64,000 bases of DNA from Rhizobiales bacterium 65-79 (GTDB lineage Bacteria; Pseudomonadota; Alphaproteobacteria; Rhizobiales; Rhizobiaceae). The notes beneath the pieces were generated by a model. That model did not search any database. It was not told the origin of the DNA and saw only the letters and a list, made by a program, of their open reading frames with translations. Below are positions 1 to 8,187 of the stretch, piece by piece. The DNA lies in assembly GCA_001896885.1 (NCBI GenBank), contig MKRJ01000018.1, positions 62,001 through 126,000 of the forward strand, in the 5' to 3' direction. A program made the translations under genes and the position numbers. Position 1 is the stretch's first letter; every line of letters starts with the position of its first letter.

Positions 1-1079
1 GCGGGCATGACATGGATGAACCATGAGCATTGGCCGATCAGCGAGCTGACCAGTTCGGCTCCGGTGATGTAGGAGCGCAGGCTGATCTTCTCGTTGATGT
101 AGGGGATGAGCCCCGGCGCGTAGGCCACCATGCGCGCGGCGAAAAAATCGTACACGCTCTGGAAGGACGTGTAGACGGCGCTGACCTTGTTGAGCTTCGC
201 CCAGTTCTGGTCGATGTCGACATAGAGCCTGTCGTGCATCGCCTTCTGGACCTTTTCGCCGCAGGACGCGGCGACCTGGAAGCTGCGCCGGAAGAGCGTC
301 GTCAATTCGCCGCGGTAGCTGCCTTCCGCCTGCTGCATGGCGATGTTGATGAATTCGAGGATGCGGCCCAGCTTGACGGCGATATAGGTGTTGAGCGGCA
401 CATAGACGGCGACCGCCCCGAAGGCCAGGACGGCGCTCCCATAAGTGCCGAGGAATTCCAGCCCGTTGACCGGCGCCGAGGTCTCCAGCAGCCGCTGCCC
501 GACGAAGAACAGCGACATCAGCACGCTCATCACGCCCATGGCGAGGCCGATGGCGCCGCCCGTCATCCCCTTGATCGATTCCTGGACGCGCTGGTCGATG
601 TTGTCCGGCGCGACATGGCGGGAGTGGCTGTCGTCGGTTCCGTGCTGGATGTGGAAATGCGTGTGGTTGTCGTTCAACAGCGCCTCGTTGAAGCGGTCGT
701 CCAGCCATCCGCGCCAGCGCCGGTGCAGCGTCGAGGAGATATAGCCGCGTATGCCGATGAAGCCGGCATCCTTGATCACGACGATCAAGAGCAACATGCC
801 GCCGCTCGAGAGGATCGAGGCAAGCGGCGTGGTGTTGTTCCTGTCGTGGTAGAAAGCGATGGCGTTGACGAGGTCGCCGGAGGATTCGGCCATCCAGACG
901 CTGGCCTTGCTGGCAAGCGCCGTCAGGACGGCGATGAACAGGGTGAGCGCCCAGGCTTCTTTCCAGCGATCCGAGAGCCAGTAGGCCCGCATCAGACCCC
1001 AGAACGTCCGCATCGAGGAAACGGGAGTGGCCTCAGACTTCTCCCCGAAGGCAGATAGCCATCCACCTGTTAATCGCAT
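1..1079 (-). CDS. SbmA/BacA-like inner-membrane transporter (partial, C-terminus outside window)
   Basis: About 359 codons are visible before the gene runs off the left edge. Hydrophobic stretches near residues 45, 90, 175 and 215 mark membrane helices, and a DNIDQRVQE segment matches the conserved cytoplasmic motif of the ABC_membrane_2/SbmA-BacA family, which moves peptides or very-long-chain acyl substrates across the inner membrane. BacA itself has no ATPase, whereas YddA-like members carry one at the C-terminus. That part is not visible, so the subtype is open. The start is uncertain: ATG at 1079 was chosen, with in-frame ATGs at 1094 and 1013. A GTG at 1115 has a G-rich stretch about 8 bases upstream. 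Confidence 0.7.
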   Translation of the reverse strand, partial: MRLTGGWLSAFGEKSEATPVSSMRTFWGLMRAYWLSDRWKEAWALTLFIAVLTALASKASVWMAESSGDLVNAIAFYHDRNNTTPLASILSSGGMLLLIVVIKDAGFIGIRGYISSTLHRRWRGWLDDRFNEALLNDNHTHFHIQHGTDDSHSRHVAPDNIDQRVQESIKGMTGGAIGLAMGVMSVLMSLFFVGQRLLETSAPVNGLEFLGTYGSAVLAFGAVAVYVPLNTYIAVKLGRILEFINIAMQQAEGSYRGELTTLFRRSFQVAASCGEKVQKAMHDRLYVDIDQNWAKLNKVSAVYTSFQSVYDFFAARMVAYAPGLIPYINEKISLRSYITGAELVSSLIGQCSWFIHVMP

Positions 1080-1321
1080 TCGACGAAGACCCATTCTGAG
1101 CGTTCGAATCACCACATTTCGGTCCCCCCAGCCGCTGCGAAGCTAACATAAACTCAAATTACACGAATTAATTTTTAGTGAAACGAGGCGGATGGACGGC
1201 TTCTTTCCGGCCGGTGTGGCATCTTGGTCTCACCCGTGAATCGGTCGGCAGGCCGGCTTCCCGTCATCCGGCTAAGCCGTTCGTATTACATGCTAATGAC
1301 GGCCCGTACCGACGGCGGGCG

Positions 1322-2269
1322 CTAGCCTTGGGACTTGCGCAGCCTGAAATCGTCCAGGATGCCGCGCTCGGCCGCGATCTCGGAAAAAAGGAAATCACGG
1401 AAGGCGCGGATCTTCGGTTCGGAGAGGCGCTCCGGCAGGCAGCAGAAGTAGAAGCCGGCCTGCGCCGGGACCATCAGGTCGAAGGGCGCGACAAGACGGC
1501 CCGACGCGATGTCGCGCATCGAGAGCGTCAGCCGCCCGAGCACCATGCCGGCGCCGTCCAGCGCCGCTTCGAGAGCATGGTCGGCATGCGAGAAACGCGG
1601 TCCGCGCGTCGAATCGACATGGGTGATGCGCGCCCGCCGCAGCCAGTCGGCCCAGCTGACCGCGTTGGTCATGAAGTTCGCCGAGTCGTCATGCAGCAGC
1701 GTGACACGGCTAAGGTCGCCGATCGTGAGCCGGCCCCCCAGCCGCTCCAGCAAATGGGGGCTGATCAAGGGCAGGACATGCTCGTCGGCAAGCCTCTCCA
1801 CATGGAGATCGGGATAATTGCCCCCGCCGAAGCGAATGGAGAGATCGACCTCGTCGGAGCGGAAATCGGTCAGCTTCAAGTTGGCGGAGATCCGGATATC
1901 GATGTCGGGATAGCGCTCGAGAAACTTGTGCAGCCGCGGCGACAGCCATTTGGCCGCGAAGGCCGGCCCGGTCGACACGGTAAGCACATTGGCGGGCGTT
2001 GCCCCCTTCAACCGGGCCACGGCCTCGGCGAGCCGCTCGAAAGCGTCGTGGACACCCGGCGCGACGCGCTGGCCGGCCTCGGTCAGGCTGACGGCGCGGT
2101 TCAGCCGCAGGAAGAGCGGGGTCTGCAGATAGTCCTCCAACTGCCTGATCTGGTAGGAGAGCGCGGAGGGCGTGACGCTGAGTTCCTCGGCCGCCTTCTG
2201 GAAGCTCATATGGCGGGCGGCGACCTCGAAGGCGCGAAGCGAATTCAACGGCGGCAGGCGGTAGGCCAT
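1322..2269 (-). CDS. LysR-family transcriptional regulator (GcvA-like)
   Basis: A 315-residue protein of normal LysR length. The N-terminal winged helix-turn-helix (residues about 8-65, LNSLRAFEVAARHMSFQKAA and SALSYQIRQLED) resembles GcvA/AmpR-type regulators, followed by a periplasmic-binding-like effector domain (about 95-300). It is divergent from mobA, with about 250 bases between the two starts, so it may act on the shared intergenic region, but mobAB are not usual LysR targets. The effector cannot be told from sequence. Confidence 0.88.
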   Translation of the reverse strand: MAYRLPPLNSLRAFEVAARHMSFQKAAEELSVTPSALSYQIRQLEDYLQTPLFLRLNRAVSLTEAGQRVAPGVHDAFERLAEAVARLKGATPANVLTVSTGPAFAAKWLSPRLHKFLERYPDIDIRISANLKLTDFRSDEVDLSIRFGGGNYPDLHVERLADEHVLPLISPHLLERLGGRLTIGDLSRVTLLHDDSANFMTNAVSWADWLRRARITHVDSTRGPRFSHADHALEAALDGAGMVLGRLTLSMRDIASGRLVAPFDLMVPAQAGFYFCCLPERLSEPKIRAFRDFLFSEIAAERGILDDFRLRKSQG

Positions 2270-2520
2270 CAGTTCGATTTTTTTTAATCAGAAGGCGCAA
2301 ATTACCTTCTTGCACGGCCTGATGCAATCCGCCGCTCCTCTTGCGGACAAACGGAAAGCCGATGCGATCCGAACCGGCCCGCCGCGCCCTTCGGGGAAAA
2401 TTGACTTAATCGACCCGGAGCGCTTGCAGGCATAGTCCATCGCGCGCTCGAGGGATGACGTTTGCCCACAATAGTCGTATTGCGATGCGACTCGACGAAA
2501 CCTTCGATCGCGAAGACCCC

Positions 2521-3177
2521 ATGGAAACCGAGGAACCAGGAGACGCCAAGGCCGTGATCGCCGGCATCCTGCTCGCCGGCGGGCTTTCGACACGCATGGG
2601 TGGCGGCGACAAGCCGCTCGGCCTGCTCGGGCGCAGGCCGGTGCTCGCCCATCTCCTCGACCGGTTCGGGCCGCAGACGGCAGCGCTCGCCATCAGCGCC
2701 AACGGCGACCCGGCCCGTTTCGGCCAATTCGGCCTGCAGGTGATCACCGATACCCTTCCAGGCCATCCCGGGCCGCTGGCGGGGATACTGGCGGGAATGG
2801 AGTGGGCGGCGGGCCTTCCGGGCATCGGCCACATCGTCTCGGTTCCGGCCGACACGCCCTTCGTGCCGGCGGATCTTGTGGCACGCCTGCAGGACGCCGC
2901 CGCCAAGGCCGCGAGCGGTCTGGCGATCGCGGCTTCCGGCGGAAGGACGCATCCGCCCATCGCGCTATGGCCCCTCGCCCTGCACGACGGGCTGGCGACC
3001 TTCCTGACCGAGGAGAAGGAACGCAAGGTATCGGTTTTCGCCATGCGGCACGATCCCGCGATATGCCCGTTCGGCCCGGTCCGTGTCGGCGGACGCGATG
3101 TCGATCCCTTCTTCAACATCAACACGCCGGCGGATATGGAAGAGGCCGAACGGCTTCTGGCGGGAGAGCGGAAATGA
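2521..3177 (+). CDS. mobA: Molybdenum cofactor guanylyltransferase MobA
   Basis: MobA attaches GMP from GTP to molybdopterin to form the guanine dinucleotide cofactor used by DMSO-reductase-family enzymes in the cytoplasm. The nucleotidyltransferase signature LAGGLSTRMGGGDKPL lies near the N-terminus, PADTPF is the metal-site region, and FFNINTPAD is the typical C-terminal motif. In-frame ATGs at 2455 and 2485 give longer forms, but the start at 2521 gives 218 residues, normal for the family. No strong ribosome site is seen for any of them. The stop overlaps the mobB start (ATGA), indicating translational coupling. Confidence 0.9.
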   Translation: METEEPGDAKAVIAGILLAGGLSTRMGGGDKPLGLLGRRPVLAHLLDRFGPQTAALAISANGDPARFGQFGLQVITDTLPGHPGPLAGILAGMEWAAGLPGIGHIVSVPADTPFVPADLVARLQDAAAKAASGLAIAASGGRTHPPIALWPLALHDGLATFLTEEKERKVSVFAMRHDPAICPFGPVRVGGRDVDPFFNINTPADMEEAERLLAGERK

Positions 3178-3680
3178 CTGCGCGCGTATTCGGCGTCACC
3201 GGCTGGAAGAACTCAGGCAAGACGACGCTGGTCGAGGCGCTGGTGCGCGAATTGACCGTGCGCGGCTGGCGGGTGGCGACCGTCAAGCACGCGCATCACG
3301 ATTTCGACATCGACAAGGAAGGCACCGATTCCTTCCGTCACCGAAAGGCCGGCGCGAGCGAGGTGGCGATCGTCTCGGGGCGCCGCTGGGCACTGATGCA
3401 CGAACTCGGGAAGGAAGAGGAACCGACGCTGGAAGAGGTGCTGTCCCGCCTTTCGCCCGCCGACCTCGTCCTGGTCGAGGGCTACAAGCGCGGCTCGCAC
3501 CGCAAGATCGAAGCGCGGCGCATGGAAGCGAAGGACAGGAGCCCCCTCACCGCCACCGACAGCAACATCGCGGCGATCGCGGCGGACCATCCGGTCAGCG
3601 GTGAAACCGTGCCGGTGTTCTCGCTCGATGACATTACCGGCATCACGGATTTCATCGAGCACGAGACGGGCTTGAGGTGA
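3174..3680 (+). CDS. mobB: Molybdopterin-guanine dinucleotide biosynthesis adaptor MobB
   Basis: A 168-residue GTP-binding protein with the P-loop GWKNSGKTTL at residues about 9-18 and the MobB motif VKHAHHDFDIDKEGTDS after it. VLVEGYKRG is the Walker-B-like segment. MobB assists MobA in delivering the guanylated cofactor to molybdoenzymes and is not strictly essential in E. coli. It overlaps mobA by four bases, so the two are one transcriptional unit. No molybdoenzyme gene is seen nearby. Confidence 0.9.
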   Translation: MTARVFGVTGWKNSGKTTLVEALVRELTVRGWRVATVKHAHHDFDIDKEGTDSFRHRKAGASEVAIVSGRRWALMHELGKEEEPTLEEVLSRLSPADLVLVEGYKRGSHRKIEARRMEAKDRSPLTATDSNIAAIAADHPVSGETVPVFSLDDITGITDFIEHETGLR

Positions 3681-3811
3681 CCGGCATGGCGATGCGGCAT
3701 AAAGCCTTTTCGATGCAGGGATTTACGATTGCGTTTTCGCGCACGGTGGTGGGAATATCCGCCTCCGCCGCAATGCGCCTGCCAGGCAGGGCGTCGGCCA
3801 AAAGGATCAGC

Positions 3812-4600
3812 ATGGGAATTCTCAGCCCTATCCGCCTCGCCGCCACGGCCGTCGCAGCGACGATTTTTATCGCCTGCGCCCATGCCGAGCAGCCGCAGCA
3901 GCTGAAGCTCACCATCGGGACGGAAGGCGGCTATCCGCCCTTCAACAGCGTCGCGCCCGACGGCAGCCTCGTCGGCTTCGATATCGACATCGCCAAAGCC
4001 CTGTGCGCCGAGATGCGGGCCGACTGCACCTTCGTGACGCAGGCCTGGCAGGGCGTCATCCCCGCCCTGCAGGCCGGCCGGTTCGACGCCATCATCTCGA
4101 TGGCGGTGACCAGCGAGCGCAAGGGCAAGGTCGACTTTACGCATGCCTATTATCATTCCGTGCCGGCCATTGCCGTCCCGAAAAGCTCCGCCATCGCCGG
4201 CGTCACGCCCGAGGACCTGAAGGGCAAGTCGCTCGGCGTGCAGGAAGGGACCGTCCATTTCAGGTACGCCAAGGAGAAGTACAAGGAGAGCGACATCCGC
4301 AAATATCCGGCCATCGCCGGCTATGAGCACGATCTCGCCGACGGCACCCTCGACGCGGCGATGGACGGCAGGTTCGTCCTCGAGAACTGGCTGAAGACCG
4401 AGGCCGGCCAATGCTGCCGCATACTCGGCACGCTCAAGCCGGACCCAGCGATCCATGGCGAAGGCGTCGCCATCGCCGTGCGCAGGGGCGATACCGACCT
4501 CGTGAACAGGTTCAACGCAGCCATCGCGGCCATCCGCACGGACGGGACCTACAAGAGGATCAACGACAAATATTTCGACTTCGACATCTACGGAGGCTGA
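3812..4600 (+). CDS. Amino-acid ABC transporter substrate-binding protein (family 3), orphan
   Basis: A 262-residue periplasmic protein with a signal peptide (MGILSPIRLAATAVAATIFI then cleavage near AHAEQ) and the SBP_bac_3 fold: LTIGTEGGYPPFN, GFDIDIAKALC and TSERKGKVDFT are the hallmark segments of lysine/arginine/ornithine- or glutamine-type binding proteins. The ATG at 3812 has AAAGGA about six bases upstream. An open frame continues upstream to 3677 but lacks coding character. No permease or ATPase gene is adjacent, so it must share a transporter encoded elsewhere or serve another role. Confidence 0.85.
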   Translation: MGILSPIRLAATAVAATIFIACAHAEQPQQLKLTIGTEGGYPPFNSVAPDGSLVGFDIDIAKALCAEMRADCTFVTQAWQGVIPALQAGRFDAIISMAVTSERKGKVDFTHAYYHSVPAIAVPKSSAIAGVTPEDLKGKSLGVQEGTVHFRYAKEKYKESDIRKYPAIAGYEHDLADGTLDAAMDGRFVLENWLKTEAGQCCRILGTLKPDPAIHGEGVAIAVRRGDTDLVNRFNAAIAAIRTDGTYKRINDKYFDFDIYGG

Positions 4601-4669
4601 AAACCTTCGCGATACGCCGGAGCAAGTCCGTCGCATATGGACCGGCATATTGGAAATGAGGAAATGAAA

Positions 4670-5539
4670 ATGGCGAAAGTCGCGTTTCTGGGTCTCGGCG
4701 TCATGGGCTACCCGATGGCCGCGCATCTGAAGAACAAGGGCGGCCACGACGTCACCGTCTATAACCGAACCGCCGCGCGCGCCGGGAAATGGGTCGCCGA
4801 ACACGGAGGCAAAAACGCGCCGACGCCGGCGGAAGCGGCGAAGGATCAGGATTTCGTATTCGCCTGCGTCGGCAACGACGACGATCTCCGCGCCGTCACG
4901 CTTGGCGAGGAAGGCGCTTTCCGGTCGATGAAGAAGGGTTCCGTCTTCATCGACAACACCACGGCGTCGGCCGAGATCGCGCGCGAACTGGCCGCCGAAT
5001 CGGAAAAGCGCGGCTTCGGCTTCCTCGACGCGCCGGTTTCCGGCGGACAGGCGGGCGCGGAGAACGGCGTGCTCACCGTCATGGTCGGCGGCGACAGGGC
5101 GACGTTCGACAAGGCGAGGCCGGTGATCGAGGCCTATGCGCGCATGGTCGGGCTGATGGGACCGGCCGGGGCCGGCCAGCTCACCAAGATGATCAACCAG
5201 ATCTGCATCGCCGGCCTCGTCCAGGGCCTCGCCGAGGGCATCCATTTCGGCAAGAAGGCGGGGCTCGACATAGAGAAAGTGGTCGAGGTCATCTCCAAGG
5301 GCGCCGCCGGCTCATGGCAGATGGAAAACCGCCACAAGACCATGAATGCCGGCAAGTACGACTACGGCTTCGCGGTCGACTGGATGCGCAAGGACCTCGG
5401 CATCTGCCTGTCGGAAGCCGACCGCAACGGCGCCAGGCTGCCGGTGACGGCGCTGGTCGACCAGTTCTACAAGGACGTACAGGAGATGGGCGGCCGCCGC
5501 TGGGATACCTCGTCGCTGCTCGCGCGGCTGGAGCGGTAG
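4670..5539 (+). CDS. NAD(P)-dependent beta-hydroxyacid dehydrogenase (3-hydroxyisobutyrate dehydrogenase family)
   Basis: A 289-residue enzyme of the HIBADH/tartronate-semialdehyde-reductase/GLYR family. The Rossmann motif GLGVMGYPMA is at residues 8-17, the substrate-binding signature DAPVSGGQAG lies near residue 120, and the catalytic lysine is in GAGQLTKMINQ (near 170). These enzymes oxidise beta-hydroxyacids or reduce the corresponding semialdehydes. Exact substrate is not decidable; a role in malonate semialdehyde reduction is only a guess. ATG 4670 is preferred over 4664 because GAGG lies eight bases before it. The next gene starts two bases after the stop. Confidence 0.85.
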   Translation: MAKVAFLGLGVMGYPMAAHLKNKGGHDVTVYNRTAARAGKWVAEHGGKNAPTPAEAAKDQDFVFACVGNDDDLRAVTLGEEGAFRSMKKGSVFIDNTTASAEIARELAAESEKRGFGFLDAPVSGGQAGAENGVLTVMVGGDRATFDKARPVIEAYARMVGLMGPAGAGQLTKMINQICIAGLVQGLAEGIHFGKKAGLDIEKVVEVISKGAAGSWQMENRHKTMNAGKYDYGFAVDWMRKDLGICLSEADRNGARLPVTALVDQFYKDVQEMGGRRWDTSSLLARLER

Positions 5540-5541
5540 CC

Positions 5542-6294
5542 TTGCCCCTGCCCTCGCCCGGCTGGACCGCCGAGGATGTCGTCGCACATCTGAAGACGGC
5601 CGGCAGCCAGGAGAACCGCGCCGGCATGGCGCGTTTCGGCATCCGCACCGATCGCGCGTTCGGCGTCGGCCATACCGTGCTGAGGCCGCTTGCCCGCAAG
5701 GTCGGCCGCGACCACTACCGCGCGCATCGGCTTTGGGAGAGCGGCTGGCGCGAGGCGCGGCTGCTCGCCGCCTTCACCGATGATCCGGCGAAGGTCACGA
5801 TCGGGCAATGCCGGCGCTGGGCGGCGGATTTCGACTCCTGGGAGATCGTGGACGGGGTAGCCGACCTTTTCGTCGATACGCCCTTCTGGCGCGAACTAAT
5901 CGAAGAATTCGCCGGAGACGGACGCGAGTTCGTGCGCCGCACAGCCTTTGCCATGCTCGCCTGGGCCGCTGTCCACCGGAAGAAGGAGCCGGACGCGACC
6001 TTTCTCGGCTACCTGCCTCTCATCGAGGCGCATTCGGCCGATCCGCGCAACTTCGTGAGAAAGGCCGTCAACTGGGCGCTCCGCCAGACCGGCAAGCGTT
6101 CGCTGGCGCTGCACGCCCCGGCGCTGGAACTGGCGCGCCGGCTTGCCGCGGCGAACGACCGGACGGCGCGCTGGATCGGCAAGGACGCGCTGCGGGAATT
6201 GTCCGCGGCAAAAACGGTCGAGCGGATAGCCGCCAAGGCGTCGAAGGCCGGCTACGCGGCCGAGGCGGCGGCCTCCTTCTCCATCACCAGATAA
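5542..6294 (+). CDS. DNA alkylation repair protein, AlkD-like HEAT-repeat glycosylase
   Basis: A 250-residue all-helical protein matching the DNA_alkylation (AlkC/AlkD) family. It has the conserved LWESGWREARLLAAF segment and several HEAT-like repeats, with NFVRKAVNWALRQ near residue 175. AlkD enzymes excise N3- and N7-alkylated purines without base flipping. The start is taken as TTG at 5542, because GGAG in the last codons of the upstream gene is placed eight bases before it and no ATG fits the domain start. It probably depends on the upstream dehydrogenase gene for translation. The 3' end overlaps the convergent Lrp gene by 43 bases. Confidence 0.75.
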   Translation: MPLPSPGWTAEDVVAHLKTAGSQENRAGMARFGIRTDRAFGVGHTVLRPLARKVGRDHYRAHRLWESGWREARLLAAFTDDPAKVTIGQCRRWAADFDSWEIVDGVADLFVDTPFWRELIEEFAGDGREFVRRTAFAMLAWAAVHRKKEPDATFLGYLPLIEAHSADPRNFVRKAVNWALRQTGKRSLALHAPALELARRLAAANDRTARWIGKDALRELSAAKTVERIAAKASKAGYAAEAAASFSITR

Positions 6295-6743
6295 TCGAGC
6301 GGCAATTCGGTCGTGTACTTGATCTGCTCCATGGCGAAGGCGGAGGAAACGTCACGTATCTCGATCTTGGAAATGAGCTTCTTGTAGAAGGTATCGTAGG
6401 CGGCGATGTCCGGGACGACGACCCTCAGCAGATAGTCGACATCGCCGCTCATGCGGTAGAACTCGACGACCTCGGGAAAATCCTGCACCACTTCAGAAAA
6501 GCGCCGCAGCCACTCATGCGAGTGCGACCCGGTGCGGATGGAGACGAAGGCAGTGACGCGGGCGTTGATCTTGACCGGGTCGAGCAGCGCGACGCGGCGG
6601 CGGATGACGCCCTCCTCTTCGAGCTTCTGGATGCGGCGCCAGCAGGGCGTGGTCGAAAGTCCCACCTTCTTGGCGACATCGGCCACGGCAAGGGTCGCGT
6701 TTTCCTGCAACAGGCGCAGGATCTTACGGTCGAGGCGGTCCAT
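6252..6743 (-). CDS. Lrp/AsnC-family transcriptional regulator
   Basis: A 163-residue regulator with an N-terminal helix-turn-helix (MDRLDRKILRLLQENATLAV, then LSTTPCWRRIQKLEEEGVI) and a C-terminal RAM/AsnC effector domain containing GDVDYLLRVVVPD. Such proteins bind amino acids and act as octamers on local or global targets. The start ATG at 6743 has GGAG eight bases upstream. An in-frame start 33 bases earlier would add a non-conserved leader. The upstream region 6744-6854 is AT-rich for this genome and probably holds the promoter and an autoregulatory site. Confidence 0.88.
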   Translation of the reverse strand: MDRLDRKILRLLQENATLAVADVAKKVGLSTTPCWRRIQKLEEEGVIRRRVALLDPVKINARVTAFVSIRTGSHSHEWLRRFSEVVQDFPEVVEFYRMSGDVDYLLRVVVPDIAAYDTFYKKLISKIEIRDVSSAFAMEQIKYTTELPLDYLVMEKEAAASAA

Positions 6744-6854
6744 GGAAAAAGCTCCGGAAGAAAATTTGTCTCGCATCTAGCGATTTCTTCGACTTTTTCA
6801 ACAATAATCTACTCACAATGAAGACATAGATAAAATTTTTTCATCGAGATGGCT

Positions 6855-7469
6855 TCAGTTCGCGAGGCGCGCCACTTCCGCCCGCAGAACGGGCAGCACC
6901 TCGCTCTCGAACCAGGGATTCCGCTTCAGCCAGGCCGTGTTGCGCCAGGAGGGATGCGGTAGCGGCAGATATTTCGGGAGACCTGGCCGCTCGAAGATGC
7001 GTTTCCAATCGCGCACCGTCGCATCGACGGACGGACCCCTGGCAGCACCAAGGTGCCAGGCCTGCGCGTAAAGGCCGATGACGAGGACGAGTTCGACCTG
7101 CGGCATCAGCGCCAGAAGGCGGGACTGCCAGGCCGGCGCGCATTCGGAGCGCGGCGGCCGGTCGCCGCCATGCGCGTCGAGCCCGGGAAAGCAGAAGCCC
7201 ATCGGCACGATGGCCAGCCGCGCCGGATCGTAGAAGGCCTCCTTGGTCATGCCGAGCCATTCGCGCAGGCGGTCGCCGGAACGGTCGTCGAAAGGCACGC
7301 CGCTCGCATGGACACGCGTGCCCGGCGCCTGGCCGGCGATCAGAATCTTCGCCGTATCGGAGGCGACGAGGACGGGCCGCGGCTCATGCGGGAGCGGCCG
7401 CGTCGGATGATCGAGGCATATCCGGCAGGCTCCGATCTCGCGAAGCAGGCTCTCCAGCGTTTCGGACAC
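6855..7469 (-). CDS. Uracil-DNA glycosylase family protein
   Basis: A 204-residue protein of the uracil-DNA-glycosylase superfamily. The motif GQAPGTRVHASGVPFDD (residues about 46-62) corresponds to the catalytic water-activating loop, and LPLPHPSWRN near residue 178 to the C-terminal DNA-intercalation loop with its conserved HPS. An early cysteine pair (CRIC) sits where Fe-S UDGs carry ligands, but the full four-cysteine set is not seen. Activity on uracil is plausible but members of this branch are poorly characterised. It lies six bases after the GST gene on the same strand. Confidence 0.78.
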   Translation of the reverse strand: MSETLESLLREIGACRICLDHPTRPLPHEPRPVLVASDTAKILIAGQAPGTRVHASGVPFDDRSGDRLREWLGMTKEAFYDPARLAIVPMGFCFPGLDAHGGDRPPRSECAPAWQSRLLALMPQVELVLVIGLYAQAWHLGAARGPSVDATVRDWKRIFERPGLPKYLPLPHPSWRNTAWLKRNPWFESEVLPVLRAEVARLAN

Positions 7470-7475
7470 TTCGCC

Positions 7476-8087
7476 TCAAGCCTGTGCGCTCGGCCTCGCG
7501 GCCAAGGCGGCGTGCCAGCGGATCACGTTGGTGAACTCGGGCGGCATGACGATCTTCGCCGGCTTCATGAAATCGACCCCGATCAGGCCCGTGATGTCCG
7601 CGATCGAATATTCATCGCCGGCGGCGAATTTCCGAGCGCCAAGCTCGCGATCGAGCAGGGCCAGGAATTCGAGAACGCGCGGCTTGTTCGCCTCGCCCCA
7701 TTCGGGGATCTGCGGCACCTCCCAGCCCTTCATGGCCGGATGGATATGGCGGAAAGCCTGGGCGACGCAGAACATGAAGTTCAGTTCCATTCGCCGCTGC
7801 CACATCTCGACCAGCGCCTTGCCGAGCACGCCCTTGCCGAAGAGCGGCGGCTCGGGATGAAGCTCCTCGAAATAGCGGCAGATGGCGACCGATTCGGTGA
7901 TGACGGTGCCGTCATCGAGTTCGAGCACCGGCAGGCGCTTCAGCGGATTGCGGCTGGCGACCTCCTCCGAGCGATGGCCGAGCGCGCCCATGTCGATCGG
8001 CACCAGGGGCACCTCGATGCCCTTTTCCGCCAGGAATACCCTCACCCGGCGCGGGTTCGGAGCGCGCCCACCGTCGTAAAGCTTCAT
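7476..8087 (-). CDS. Glutathione S-transferase family protein
   Basis: A 203-residue GST with an N-terminal thioredoxin-like domain (MKLYDGGRAPNPRRVRVFLAE, cis-Pro motif RLPVLELDD, then TESVAIC as the glutathione gamma-glutamyl contact) and an all-helical C-terminal domain. It resembles the Ure2/YfcF-like bacterial group rather than the beta class found at 25052. Substrate unknown. It is followed closely by the UDG-like gene, so the two could share a message. Confidence 0.88.
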   Translation of the reverse strand: MKLYDGGRAPNPRRVRVFLAEKGIEVPLVPIDMGALGHRSEEVASRNPLKRLPVLELDDGTVITESVAICRYFEELHPEPPLFGKGVLGKALVEMWQRRMELNFMFCVAQAFRHIHPAMKGWEVPQIPEWGEANKPRVLEFLALLDRELGARKFAAGDEYSIADITGLIGVDFMKPAKIVMPPEFTNVIRWHAALAARPSAQA

Positions 8088-8187
8088 CGCGATCTTCCTT
8101 GTCCCTCCTGCTTACAGGGGCCGGTGCCGTCGCCGCAAGGCACGCCCGGCCAAGAAGGGTCTCTTAATCATTCAACCTTAGTTTGCG

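Noticed and set aside
30-1058. Long plus-strand open frame of 342 codons
   Set aside because: It is antisense to the BacA-like gene. The minus-strand frame has recognisable transporter motifs and membrane helices, while this one is Asp/Arg/Gln-rich, as expected from an antisense frame in GC-rich DNA.
3482-5245. 587-codon minus-strand open frame opposite the binding protein and dehydrogenase
   Set aside because: Low-complexity RRR/DDG composition and no domain. The plus strand encodes two clear proteins with ribosome sites.
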